The notes under the pieces: model-generated
The model's database searches: none
Told to the model about the DNA's origin: nothing
Seen by the model: only the letters and a program-made list of their open reading frames with translations
Part shown: positions 35,926 through 44,875 of the stretch, piece by piece
Numbering within the stretch: position 1 is the first letter of the stretch
Layout: each line of letters starts with the position of its first letter
Position numbers and translations under genes: made by a program
From: an uncultured Paracoccaceae bacterium
Lineage (GTDB): Bacteria > Pseudomonadota > Alphaproteobacteria > Rhodobacterales > Rhodobacteraceae
Direction: 5' to 3'
Length of the DNA: 64,000 nt
Assembly: GCA_947498415.1 (NCBI GenBank)
Contig: CANMKB010000001.1
Coordinates: 372,001 to 436,000, forward strand

Positions 35926-38904
35926 TCAGGCAAAAATAAACATATCTTCTGTGAAATCCGAAATCTGGGTGTTTAGAAACGAAACCGTTGTATTCCCTCC
36001 GCTTAGAATTACGTCTGCGCCAACTTGGTTGAGCATGTTGATTGCAGCTGCCCCGCTAGCAACACCAAAATTCGAAAGTTCTATCCGATCCCACGTCTCC
36101 AGATCAAACACCGTGGATTGTGCAATCTGCTGACCATCAAAAACAAACGTATCAGCCAACATTCCACCAACTAACAAATTAGTGCCTCCGCCTGCTTCCA
36201 ATCGATCATGACTGCCCTGTGCCATCATGAAATCAGCGAAGGCACCTGCGGTCGCGGAAATGAACTCTCTACTTTCGGAAAATCCACGCACCACAAATTC
36301 TCGTGTGGCAGATCCTGCGTCCAATAGCTGTAGCCAATGCGCCAATCCATCTGCATCCGGTGCGCGCCCTAGGACATTGTCATATAGAAGCGCCACAAAT
36401 TCATCGTTAGATGTACTCCCGTAGGTGAGTTGAAACTCTCGACTATTAACGAAACCCCGGATAACATCATCAAACCTCGTTCCATTTAACAGCTCGGCAC
36501 ACCAATTTTGTAACCCGACGAGATCAGGCGCACGATCAAGAGTTGCCTGATAAAGGCGATACACATCATCAGCCCACCTCTGTTCGTAACCTGCGGCGTT
36601 GTAATTCAAACTCGCAAGATGCGTTCTGTTTTGAAATTCAGTGCTTTCAGAAAACCCTAAGACCACTTGCTCGCGGCTCATTTCTTGATTGCCCAATGCG
36701 TTCAGCCAGCTTTGTAAGCCAGTTGGATCAGGTGTTCTGTCCAAAACGTTTTGATACAACAAAGACACGAATTCTGGGTCACTGGCAGAGCCATAGCGGG
36801 CTTGAAATTCTGTGCTTTCCACAAATCCTGACACCACATCCGCCAGCGATAGCGCGCCTGACTGAAGTCGATTGACCCAACCCAAGTGTCCCTCTGCATC
36901 GGGAACACGGCCAAGTGTCGCAAGATATACTCGATAAATTTGGCCAAGCATCCCATCCATTGCGGCATCACTAGAATCCCCGTTCAGGAAATCATCGCCA
37001 GAGGCGCCCACCAAGACATCGGCCCCACTTCCTCCAAACAGTTGATCAGACCCGCGTCCACCATCCAAAACATCTGTGCCCAAACCGCCTTCCAGTAGGT
37101 CCGCACCACCATCGCCCTGTAGCGTATCAGAGCCTAATGCACCTGAAAGATGATCGTTTCCGCGCCGTCCATAGACAATGTTGTCGGCATTCCCACCGAT
37201 CACAGTGTCGTTGCCGCCCCCCAAAACCGCCCCTTCGATCGCGTCGCCATTTTCGAAAGTCGTCCAGTAGCGGTTCACCACTTCTAGCTGCCCGCGGTCG
37301 ATCAAAGCTAAGCGTACGTTGCCGGTCATCCCTGAAAGGTTAACCCAATCTTGGCCGCCATCCGTATCTTCAACGCGCCTGCGATCTATCTCGCTCGCTG
37401 AGAATTCCAAGAAATCTTTGGTGAAATGATAGGTGGAATCATTATTCCATGCGCTTCCGCGGAACTCTAAATCGACATCCCTTACAGACCCTTGATCTCC
37501 AGATTGACTGTCAGTGACCCGCAGCCTCCAGTTTCCAACAGAGGACATGCCCAGCGCGCCAGTTACACCATATGTCCAATCCCCATCAAAGGATGTGTCG
37601 CCCATTTCCCTCGCAGTCAATAGAAAGGAATCTCCAGATGGGGAAAGAAGCTCAAGAGTCAGGTCATCGCGACTGGAATGGGTGTAGTTCACGGTCACAT
37701 ATATATGCTCTATCGAAATGGCTTGGGTAACATGCACCTGTAGTTCGGCTGTGGCACCGTCCCGTATCGCCCGGCTTGAACCGGAATACGAAACACTCAC
37801 ATTCATCTCATTCGCGCTTGTGAAAGCATCGCCCGAGAATAGCTCCCAATTCTCCGCAAACCGCACAGCGGCGAACGCATCCACCATGCCGAGGCCATAG
37901 TTTGAGTGGTAGCTCACACCACCACCATTCCATCCAGAGGCCCCGTTGCTGGCCCAGCGCCCAACCTCCTCCTCTGCGCCCGATGATCCAAAATCTGATC
38001 CTGTTTGTGACGCAGAGAGCGATAGAATGTTTTGCACATCACGCCACCCGAGATCTGGATTTGCCTCAAGCAACAGTGCCACCACACCCGACACGACTGG
38101 CGTTGCGGCGGAAGTTCCCCCAAATCGATCGGTGAAATCTCCGCTGCTATACCCAGCTGAACCGGAACGATCTGTCGTAACAGATGCTGCAGGAGCGGCG
38201 ACCAATATGCTGCTGCCCCAATTGGAATAATTGGCCACATCACCCGCACGATCTGTCGCCGCTACGGTGATGAATTCTGCTAGATTGTTTTTGCCATCTC
38301 CGCTGGCGTTTCCCAATATACCTAGGTCGATGTTATCGGCGTCATTTGCATCGTTACCTGCTGCTTTAACGATGATGGTGCCCAGCCCATCTCTCCCATT
38401 TTGCGCCACATCTTCAAAGGCAGTTTTCTGATATCGACCATATCCAGAACCACCGATATCTGACCCCTCAAGATACCGCGGGGTCGATCCCCAACTGTTG
38501 TTCATGATTTCAAAGTTCGCAGCGTATCGCAGCGCATCATAGTAGATCGAGCCACCCAAGTATTGAACGTCACTTAGAAAATCTACGCTGGTTAGGGTGG
38601 CATCAAACGCAACCCCTACCCCACCTCTTCCATTGTTTTCAGCGGCAATGATCCCAGCAACGGATGTGCCGTGCCCGTTGCTGCTTGAGTTTGGAAGACC
38701 GTTGTCAGCGCCCGTGCCTGATATACCGGGATAATGGCGCGACGTATCATAGTTCGCATCTAGGTCGCGGTGGCTTTGCTCGATCCCGTCATCGTAAACG
38801 ACAACTCGCACACCATCCCCGCGGTATTCGTTCCAAACCTCTTCGACGTCGCCGATAAGGTCAAAGTGCCATTGATTGGAATACAGTGGATCATTAGGTC
38901 GCAT
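35926..38904 (-). CDS. Kexin-like subtilase (S8) with P-domain, RTX and DUF4214
   Basis: A 992-aa probable secreted serine protease lacking a Sec signal. The catalytic domain (about 1-355) has Asp38 (VVVYDDGIE), His78 (SNGHGTSVAG), the oxyanion Asn184 (AAGND) and Ser265 (GGTSAATPVV). A P-domain (about 370-490) places it with proprotein-convertase/kexin-like proteases. RTX-type repeats (about 560-645: GGGNDTVIGG, GRRGNDHLSG and so on) precede four DUF4214 half-units (about 655-910) and a C-terminal DRLEAGGGTN...-type block like that of the convergent exoprotein. There is no prodomain. Export by type I secretion is inferred. Start at 38904, with a weak RBS. Confidence 0.85.
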   Translation of the reverse strand: MRPNDPLYSNQWHFDLIGDVEEVWNEYRGDGVRVVVYDDGIEQSHRDLDANYDTSRHYPGISGTGADNGLPNSSSNGHGTSVAGIIAAENNGRGGVGVAFDATLTSVDFLSDVQYLGGSIYYDALRYAANFEIMNNSWGSTPRYLEGSDIGGSGYGRYQKTAFEDVAQNGRDGLGTIIVKAAGNDANDADNIDLGILGNASGDGKNNLAEFITVAATDRAGDVANYSNWGSSILVAAPAASVTTDRSGSAGYSSGDFTDRFGGTSAATPVVSGVVALLLEANPDLGWRDVQNILSLSASQTGSDFGSSGAEEEVGRWASNGASGWNGGGVSYHSNYGLGMVDAFAAVRFAENWELFSGDAFTSANEMNVSVSYSGSSRAIRDGATAELQVHVTQAISIEHIYVTVNYTHSSRDDLTLELLSPSGDSFLLTAREMGDTSFDGDWTYGVTGALGMSSVGNWRLRVTDSQSGDQGSVRDVDLEFRGSAWNNDSTYHFTKDFLEFSASEIDRRRVEDTDGGQDWVNLSGMTGNVRLALIDRGQLEVVNRYWTTFENGDAIEGAVLGGGNDTVIGGNADNIVYGRRGNDHLSGALGSDTLQGDGGADLLEGGLGTDVLDGGRGSDQLFGGSGADVLVGASGDDFLNGDSSDAAMDGMLGQIYRVYLATLGRVPDAEGHLGWVNRLQSGALSLADVVSGFVESTEFQARYGSASDPEFVSLLYQNVLDRTPDPTGLQSWLNALGNQEMSREQVVLGFSESTEFQNRTHLASLNYNAAGYEQRWADDVYRLYQATLDRAPDLVGLQNWCAELLNGTRFDDVIRGFVNSREFQLTYGSTSNDEFVALLYDNVLGRAPDADGLAHWLQLLDAGSATREFVVRGFSESREFISATAGAFADFMMAQGSHDRLEAGGGTNLLVGGMLADTFVFDGQQIAQSTVFDLETWDRIELSNFGVASGAAAINMLNQVGADVILSGGNTTVSFLNTQISDFTEDMFIFA

Positions 38905-39240
38905 GGTCTTATGGCTTTGGCTTTGGGGCCGAAAACAAAGCTCAACATTGCAAAAAATGCGATTTGAGGGACTAAGGCAAAGCTACAAATCGAGTCAGAT
39001 ATTGCGCCGTGAACCCGTTTTCTGGGCAATTCACACATTCCACCACCTAAGAGCCTACAGCCAAATTCTTTGACTTGTCTCACCGCGGACTAATCAGGCA
39101 GCACGTCTTTGTCGATCTAACACCACTGGGTGTTCGGGAAATTGAATTTCTGAAAGAGACCATCCCTAACAGGCAGCCTAAACCGCATTCGTTAACAAAC
39201 GAAAAATCGAGATTTCATCTTAGATAGGCTCCTGGATAGA
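38905..39240. other. 336-bp gap between SGNH gene end and subtilase start
   Basis: No convincing gene on either strand. It should hold the subtilase promoter (minus strand), but I cannot point to a good -35/-10 pair. A small TTCGTT-AACA-AACGAA hairpin lies at 39188-39203, without a T-tract on the correct side for the SGNH cassette. Confidence 0.5.
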
Positions 39241-40416
39241 TCAGTTCTGAAGAAGGTATTCAGACACGAACCCAGCTGCTTTTTGCATCCCGACCGCATT
39301 CCAATGATTATCGCCTCCCGCTTCTTCGGCTGTAAAGTAACATGCATCACAGCCATCAAACGGCTCGAACAAAGAAATCGTGGGCACCGCCCCATCGATA
39401 CTCTGAATAAACAAAGATGTAATGTTTCGGGGCACATAAGCGGGGCACTCAGCTTGAATATCTGCTGATAAATCCGAGTGGTTATCCGTCACATCGTATT
39501 CTGATGGCTGAATAAGGAAGACTGGATTGAAATCAAAATCCTCTGCCAAAGAAGTCACCTTCGACACCACACCGCGCATTTGAGAACCCACTATTTGCGC
39601 TGCCAACGGGGAATCATTGCAGGCAAATTCGATGTCAAAACGGTCATCCATATAGATCTGCACGCCACCAGACTGATTTATGATCAAATCCTCTGCCGCA
39701 CGCACCCGTAGCCGATCAAACTGGCCACCTTCTGCAAGCGTTTCTGGCGATTTGCACAGTTCCTCTGAACCTAAGGAGTGAATGCTATTGTGCCAATTGA
39801 GCTGCTGCCCGGTGGCGATATAGACCGCTTTCTTAACTGCTTGAGTCAGCACGAGACGATCCAGAAAATTCCGTTTCGGAAAACAATATCCGGCATTCAC
39901 ACTCTGCCCATTTTCAACCGGGTTATTGTTGCGAAGCAAATCACCGGCATCATTGTCTGCAAATATGTGGAAAACAACATCGTCGTATTCACGGGATTTC
40001 ATCAGGTTTTCCGCTGCGAACACAGATTGGTCGGGCCCGTAGCCCGCAACCCCCAGCGCATCAACAACGGCACATTCCGACTGGTTCAACGCATCAGCAA
40101 GTTGTGCCGATAAATCCAAACCATCGTTCACAAACAAGGCCGCGATGTTCGAATCTCCAACGATAAGCACACGTCGTGTCGGCGCACCCTCGCAATTATT
40201 CGGGTTGTGACGGATTCCAAGTGAATCAAACGTGGCTGACGCCCCAAATGCTGAATCTCTCAACACTCCTTCGGAATGCTTGGGAATATACGCATCCGCG
40301 TGGTCGCGTTGCACCGCAAGCTTATCCGCATAGAGGATCCGCAGCCCGCCCTCTAGCACGGCCAAGGAAATGAGCGTGGAAACTAGGAAAAGAGCAGCAT
40401 TTTTAATCCAGCTCAT
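39241..40416 (-). CDS. Membrane-anchored SGNH/GDSL-type hydrolase-like protein
   Basis: A 391-aa protein beginning with an N-terminal anchor (MSWIKNAALFLVSTLISLAV). A single SGNH-type domain follows, with a GDS block (VLIVGDSNIAALFV, near residue 85) and the C-terminal DNHWNAVGMQKAAGF that fits the family's DxxH. Such anchored SGNH proteins act as esterases or O-acyltransferase partners on periplasmic glycans. The substrate is unknown. The ATG at 40416 overlaps the carbamoyltransferase end by 14 bp in another frame, with AAGGA just upstream, so translation is coupled. Last gene of the sxtJ-like cassette. Confidence 0.75.
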   Translation of the reverse strand: MSWIKNAALFLVSTLISLAVLEGGLRILYADKLAVQRDHADAYIPKHSEGVLRDSAFGASATFDSLGIRHNPNNCEGAPTRRVLIVGDSNIAALFVNDGLDLSAQLADALNQSECAVVDALGVAGYGPDQSVFAAENLMKSREYDDVVFHIFADNDAGDLLRNNNPVENGQSVNAGYCFPKRNFLDRLVLTQAVKKAVYIATGQQLNWHNSIHSLGSEELCKSPETLAEGGQFDRLRVRAAEDLIINQSGGVQIYMDDRFDIEFACNDSPLAAQIVGSQMRGVVSKVTSLAEDFDFNPVFLIQPSEYDVTDNHSDLSADIQAECPAYVPRNITSLFIQSIDGAVPTISLFEPFDGCDACYFTAEEAGGDNHWNAVGMQKAAGFVSEYLLQN

Positions 40417-42241
40417 ATTTGTCCTTATAGTTTTCGACCAAGGTTGGGTCTTGTTCGGTTTTGCGCAAAATACAGTTCCCAACGACCAGAACATCCAGTT
40501 CTGTCCCCATGAAACACCTGAAGGCGTCTTCTGGTGTGCAAACGATCGGCTCGCCACGTACGTTAAACGATGTATTCACAACCAAAGGGCATTGGGTTTT
40601 GTCATAGAACCGTTTAATCACAGCGTGATAACGCGGATTGGTGTCTTCGTGTACAGTCTGCACACGCGCACTATAGTCGACATGTGTGATCGCCGGGATT
40701 TCTGATCGCGGAACATTAAGTTTATCAATCCCAAACAAAGCATTCTGCGTCTCGTTCATCTCGATGCGCTTATCTTTGGCGACATCTGCAACGATCAGCA
40801 TATAGGGGCTGTCTTCTTCAAGATCGAACCAATCACTAACATGTTCCGCAAGAACACTTGGGGCGAACGGGCGGAAGCTCTCGCGATATTTCACCTTAAG
40901 GTTCAATTGCTTTTGCATCGCAGGGGATCGAGGATCGGCAATGATGCTGCGTCCGCCTAGCGCACGTGGGCCAAATTCCATGCGGCCCTGCATCCACCCA
41001 ACGGCCATACCATCGGCGAGCGCTTGGGCTGTTTGTTCTGTCACTTGGTCATCAGAAATCAATTCAAACTTCGCACCTATCGCCGTGAGTGACGTGCTGA
41101 TTTCTGTGTCACCAAAAACCGGGCCAAGATAGGCCCCCTCCATCGCATCGCGCGAGGTGGATACCGCGCGAGGTTTGTCATGCATGATGTGATAGGCACC
41201 CAGCGCAGCACCAAGGGCGCCACCAGCATCACCTGCAGCGGGTTGGATCCAGATTTTGTCAAATATCTTCTCACGAAGCAGCACACCATTGGCCACACAA
41301 TTCAAGGCGACACCACCCGCAAGGCAAAGGTTCCGCTCTCCGGTTTCCTTGGCGACACCCCGCGCGAGCTTTAAGACAACCTCTTCGGTGACTTTTTGAA
41401 CCGACGCCGCGAGATCCATTTCTTTCTGTGTCAGTTCAGATTCAGATTGCCGAGGCGGCCCACCAAACAATGCATCGAATTTACCATTCGTCATCGTTAG
41501 GCCGGTGCAATAGTTGAAGTAGTCCATGTTCAAATGGAAACTGCCATCTTCCGCGATATCGATCAGGTTGTCTTTGATGACATCAACGTATTTGGGTTCG
41601 CCATAGGGAGCCAAGCCCATCACTTTGTATTCACCTGAGTTCACCTTGAAACCCGTGTAATACGTGAACGCGGAATAAAGCAGGCCAAGCGAATGCGGAA
41701 AGTGGATCTCTCGATGCACCTTAAGTTCGTTCCCATTGCCGATAGCCAAAGACGTTGTCGTCCATTCTCCGACCCCATCTAAGGTCAGCACCGCTGCCCT
41801 TTCAAAGGGAGATGGGTAAAACGCGCTCGCCGCATGAGACAGGTGATGCTCTGAGAACAACAACTTTTCGCGCCACTTGACCTCTTTACCAAAGCTTTGT
41901 TCAAGTTCTTTGACGATCATCGACTTTTGGAAAAGCTTGTCTTTGATCCACAAAGGCATCGACGCCGCGAAACTGCGGAACCCGCGAGGTGCAAAGGCAA
42001 GGTAAGTTTCAAGCAAGCGCTCAAACTTAACAAATGGCTTATCGTAGAAGACAATCGAATCCAGCTGATCGGCTGAAATTCCGGCCTCTTCCAGACAGTA
42101 AGACATCGCGTGGGATGGAAACCCATCATCGTGCTTTTTCCGGGTGAAACGCTCTTCCTGCGCGGCGGCGACAATCACACCATCCTTAATCAAACAAGCT
42201 GCGCTGTCGTGGTACCATGCTGATATTCCGAGGATGTACAT
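40403..42241 (-). CDS. NodU/TobZ-type O-carbamoyltransferase
   Basis: Transfers a carbamoyl group, from carbamoyl phosphate via carbamoyl-adenylate, to a hydroxyl on a sugar or metabolite. From the ATG at 42241 (MYILGISAWYHDSAACL) the protein has 612 aa with an ASKHA/Kae1-like N-terminal part. The metal ligands are in SEHHLSHAASAFYPSPF, and the ATP-binding motifs include LTLDGVGEW and LAGGVALNCVANG. MEFGPRALGGRSI and the C-terminal NTSFNVRGEPIVCTPEDAF are family signatures. GAGG lies 5 bp before the start. It sits between DUF5989 and SGNH genes. The acceptor is unknown; it need not be Nod factor. Confidence 0.92.
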   Translation of the reverse strand: MYILGISAWYHDSAACLIKDGVIVAAAQEERFTRKKHDDGFPSHAMSYCLEEAGISADQLDSIVFYDKPFVKFERLLETYLAFAPRGFRSFAASMPLWIKDKLFQKSMIVKELEQSFGKEVKWREKLLFSEHHLSHAASAFYPSPFERAAVLTLDGVGEWTTTSLAIGNGNELKVHREIHFPHSLGLLYSAFTYYTGFKVNSGEYKVMGLAPYGEPKYVDVIKDNLIDIAEDGSFHLNMDYFNYCTGLTMTNGKFDALFGGPPRQSESELTQKEMDLAASVQKVTEEVVLKLARGVAKETGERNLCLAGGVALNCVANGVLLREKIFDKIWIQPAAGDAGGALGAALGAYHIMHDKPRAVSTSRDAMEGAYLGPVFGDTEISTSLTAIGAKFELISDDQVTEQTAQALADGMAVGWMQGRMEFGPRALGGRSIIADPRSPAMQKQLNLKVKYRESFRPFAPSVLAEHVSDWFDLEEDSPYMLIVADVAKDKRIEMNETQNALFGIDKLNVPRSEIPAITHVDYSARVQTVHEDTNPRYHAVIKRFYDKTQCPLVVNTSFNVRGEPIVCTPEDAFRCFMGTELDVLVVGNCILRKTEQDPTLVENYKDKYELD

Positions 42242-42248
42242 TTCGACC

Positions 42249-42398
42249 TCAGAACAATGTATAGATGAAGGGGGCAACGACAGAGCCTTGCGCCAAAATC
42301 AAAAGACCGCCGAGAACAAGCATGATCATGATGATCGGTGCCATCCAAAGCTTTTTTCGCACCCGCATGAATGCCCAGAGTTCAGCTAGAAATCCCAT
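42249..42398 (-). CDS. DUF5989 family small membrane protein, 49 aa
   Basis: A short open frame, easy to miss. It starts MGFLAELWAFMRVRKKLWMA, continues with one hydrophobic helix (PIIMIMLVLGGLLILA) and ends GSVVAPFIYTLF. That pattern, an N-terminal basic amphipathic stretch, one helix and APFIYTLF at the end, is what I know as DUF5989. GAGGGA precedes the ATG by 5 bp. It sits 9 bp after the SxtJ-like gene and 7 bp before the carbamoyltransferase start, so it belongs to the cassette. Its role is unknown, perhaps a small partner or membrane anchor for the carbamoyltransferase. Confidence 0.85.
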   Translation of the reverse strand: MGFLAELWAFMRVRKKLWMAPIIMIMLVLGGLLILAQGSVVAPFIYTLF

Positions 42399-42407
42399 TT
42401 CGATCCC

Positions 42408-42809
42408 TCAGAATTGGTTTTTGAAAGAATCGCCATCAGGCCCAATGGGCGAACGTTCTTTCCAGTGGTTTTTTCGTTGTTGAGGTTTAAGCCGAAGCTC
42501 ATCCCGGCCGGCGATGCGCATGCATAAGGCAATTGGAGTAATCAGGAGAAAGAAAAGAATACCCAGAACAATTGGGCTGATGATCTTTCCTAAAAGGAAA
42601 CCAAACCGCATCCAGAGTTGATTCAACGGCAACAGAATGTCTGGCTTCACCACGGCCGAGGCCCCAAAAGCGGCGGAAAGCAGCGCTAGCCCCGTCGCAA
42701 TCGCCTCGTTTGAATGCCAGGCAAAATACAAAGCCGCCACGGCTCCGAGGCCTGCAAAAAAGAATCCAAACTTACGGTTGGACGGTAGTTCTATGTCTTC
42801 AAATTTCAT
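42408..42809 (-). CDS. SxtJ-like membrane protein
   Basis: A 133-aa protein with several hydrophobic segments (FFFAGLGAVAALYFAW, AIATGLALLSAAFGA, IISPIVLGILFFLLITPIAL) and a charged C-terminal tail (GRDELRLKPQQRKNHW). It matches the family named SxtJ after an uncharacterised gene of the saxitoxin cluster, where it also sits near an O-carbamoyltransferase. Function unknown. First gene of the cassette SxtJ - DUF5989 - carbamoyltransferase - SGNH. Its 5' region contains a perfect 11-bp inverted repeat at 42864-42891. Confidence 0.85.
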   Translation of the reverse strand: MKFEDIELPSNRKFGFFFAGLGAVAALYFAWHSNEAIATGLALLSAAFGASAVVKPDILLPLNQLWMRFGFLLGKIISPIVLGILFFLLITPIALCMRIAGRDELRLKPQQRKNHWKERSPIGPDGDSFKNQF

Positions 42810-42863
42810 TTTTTACTTTCGACCGACGGCACTTGCCGCTTACTTAGTCTCAGCTTGAACGTG

Positions 42864-42891
42864 GAAATTCGCCAATTCTATGGCGAATTTC
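42864..42891. repeat. Perfect 11-bp inverted repeat upstream of the sxtJ-like cassette
   Basis: Arms GAAATTCGCCA and TGGCGAATTTC around a 6-nt loop, 55 bp before the sxtJ-like start and 75 bp beyond the beta-galactosidase stop. There is no T-tract on the minus strand, so it is more likely an operator or leader hairpin than a terminator. Confidence 0.6.
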
Positions 42892-42966
42892 AAAAATATC
42901 CTGTAATCGAAGGCTCCTAATCGGCTGTGTGGCCAATCCGTCACAAAGAATAAGGTGCCAGATGTC

Positions 42967-44868
42967 TCAATTCACATCGCGGGTGACCGAGGCGGGCTCG
43001 AACACGCGACCAGCATAGGTGATGGCTTCAGCGGCATAGTTGAACCAGAATCGTTCATTTTCCGTATCGCGAACACGCAAGCCGTCCGGCAAATCTAGCG
43101 TTTCGATGCCGGCCTGTTCACACATTGACGTCAGAATACTGCGCCACCCTTCGACATCTGGCCAACCTGCAACATAGCTTAGCTGGCCGCTGCGCATGAG
43201 TGCGGGAAACTTATCTTTTGTGCGTAATACGATGTCTGCAGAGCCCTCTAGAAACTCTCGATACTGGGTGAAAGCACCACCCGTTTCGAACGCTTCAGGT
43301 GAGTCTGGCCTTAACGACTCCAGCCGATCAACGGTCACATCTAACCCCGAAATTGCTGGAGGCAAAGGAAGCGGAATATTCATATCCTGATCCCGTGCGC
43401 CGCTGCGTGGCCCAAACAAAACCTGCGTTTTCGACAGTGTTAGAGCCTGCTTCAAGGCATCATCCATGTGCATCAAACCGGGCGCAAGGATTAGATCATA
43501 GCCCTCAAAATCTCGCGTTTCCGGGCGTAGTATGTCAATCGACAACCCCAATTGGCGCAACCCTTTGTAGGCATCGAAAACCAAACCAAAATAGCTCAAA
43601 CCCTCACCATGAGGCTGAACAGCCCATGCGGCATCTGCATCATAATCAAATACCAAACCAACACGGGCCTGAGAAATCGACACATCAGGTGACTTCGCGA
43701 TTTCATCTCGAACTTGTCGTGCCTCATCCATGGCCTGCGCTTCGGAACTATCCGGGCGTAGCATCCCGGCATGTAGTTGCTCCTGTGCCATCGGGGCCTG
43801 TCTCCACCGGAAATAACACACGGCCTCGGCACCATGCGCAAAAGCCTCCCAAGACCACAGGCGCACCATGCCCGGCAGTGGCGCCGGATTATACGGTGCC
43901 CAATTCACCGGACCGGGCTGTTGCTCCATCACCCACCAGCGGCCACGCCCGACTGCACGGTAGAGATCGTGGTGAAACGCTTGGAAGTCAGGATCGCCTT
44001 GGCGGGCAAAGGCCTTTTGCCGCTTTGGATCAGCCCCAACTCGGTCTTCGAGGAATCCCATTGGGTAGCTATCCCAGCTCGAAATCTCGAGATCATCGCC
44101 CACTTTAAAATGGTCAAAATCGGTAATTCGCCCCATGTAATTGTGCGCAACAGGCGAAGATGAATGTTCTCGAAGGATATCCGCTTGCAGCTTGTTAAAG
44201 CTGACAACCTGATCGGATGAAAAACGGCGAAAAGCCAGCGCATGGGCTGGATTAGGCTCTGTTACCGTCAAATTTGGCAGATCGATTTGATCAAAGGAGT
44301 TGTACTCCATCGACCAAAAAACATTGCCCCACGCCGTGTTGAGCGTCTCGATAGTTGTATAGCGATCCGCAAGCCACTTTCGAAATTCCACAAGCGCAGC
44401 GTCACAATAGGAAATCGTTGTGTCGTGGCACCCATATTCATTGTCAGTTTGCCACGCTGCAATATGAGGGTTCTTGCCATACCGTTCTGCCAAAAGCGTC
44501 ACGATACGTTGGCACTCATTGCGATACCCTTGGTGACTAAAACTATAATGTCGTCGCGACCCAAACTTTCGGGGCTGCCCGTCAACATCCACTGCAATCA
44601 TGTCGGGGTGTCTGTCGATCATCCAACGCGGTGGCGTTGCCGTTGGTGTACCCAACACAACCTTTAGTCCGGCGGCACCCAGAACCTCGATGGCCTCATC
44701 CAGCCAGTCAAATTGAAGATCACCAGGAATTGGCTCAAGCCGTGACCATGCAAACTCACCGATACGAACCCAGGTGATCCCCACCTCGACCATACGGCGT
44801 GCATCTTCAGCCCAGAGCTCTTTGTTCCAATGCTCTGGGTAGTAACATGTCCCAAGTGTACGTTTCAT
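42967..44868 (-). CDS. GH42 beta-galactosidase
   Basis: A 633-aa intracellular glycoside hydrolase with an (alpha/beta)8 barrel, a trimerisation (GATase-like) domain (about 390-585) and a small C-terminal beta domain. The acid/base is Glu144 in QTDNEYGCHD. The nucleophile is Glu315 in WWVMEQQPGPVNWAPYNP. It hydrolyses terminal beta-D-galactose (some members act on arabinosides). There is no signal peptide, so substrate must come through the ABC importer encoded with it. Last gene of the ten-gene operon, 7 bp after the lactonase gene. Confidence 0.93.
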   Translation of the reverse strand: MKRTLGTCYYPEHWNKELWAEDARRMVEVGITWVRIGEFAWSRLEPIPGDLQFDWLDEAIEVLGAAGLKVVLGTPTATPPRWMIDRHPDMIAVDVDGQPRKFGSRRHYSFSHQGYRNECQRIVTLLAERYGKNPHIAAWQTDNEYGCHDTTISYCDAALVEFRKWLADRYTTIETLNTAWGNVFWSMEYNSFDQIDLPNLTVTEPNPAHALAFRRFSSDQVVSFNKLQADILREHSSSPVAHNYMGRITDFDHFKVGDDLEISSWDSYPMGFLEDRVGADPKRQKAFARQGDPDFQAFHHDLYRAVGRGRWWVMEQQPGPVNWAPYNPAPLPGMVRLWSWEAFAHGAEAVCYFRWRQAPMAQEQLHAGMLRPDSSEAQAMDEARQVRDEIAKSPDVSISQARVGLVFDYDADAAWAVQPHGEGLSYFGLVFDAYKGLRQLGLSIDILRPETRDFEGYDLILAPGLMHMDDALKQALTLSKTQVLFGPRSGARDQDMNIPLPLPPAISGLDVTVDRLESLRPDSPEAFETGGAFTQYREFLEGSADIVLRTKDKFPALMRSGQLSYVAGWPDVEGWRSILTSMCEQAGIETLDLPDGLRVRDTENERFWFNYAAEAITYAGRVFEPASVTRDVN

Positions 44869-44875
44869 CTTTAAC

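Noticed and set aside
39188..39203. A TTCGTT-AACA-AACGAA hairpin as terminator of the SGNH cassette
   Set aside because: The T-rich side precedes rather than follows the stem in the minus direction.
43299..44108. A 269-aa open frame antisense to the beta-galactosidase
   Set aside because: Pro/His/Arg-rich shadow translation of a confident GH42 gene.
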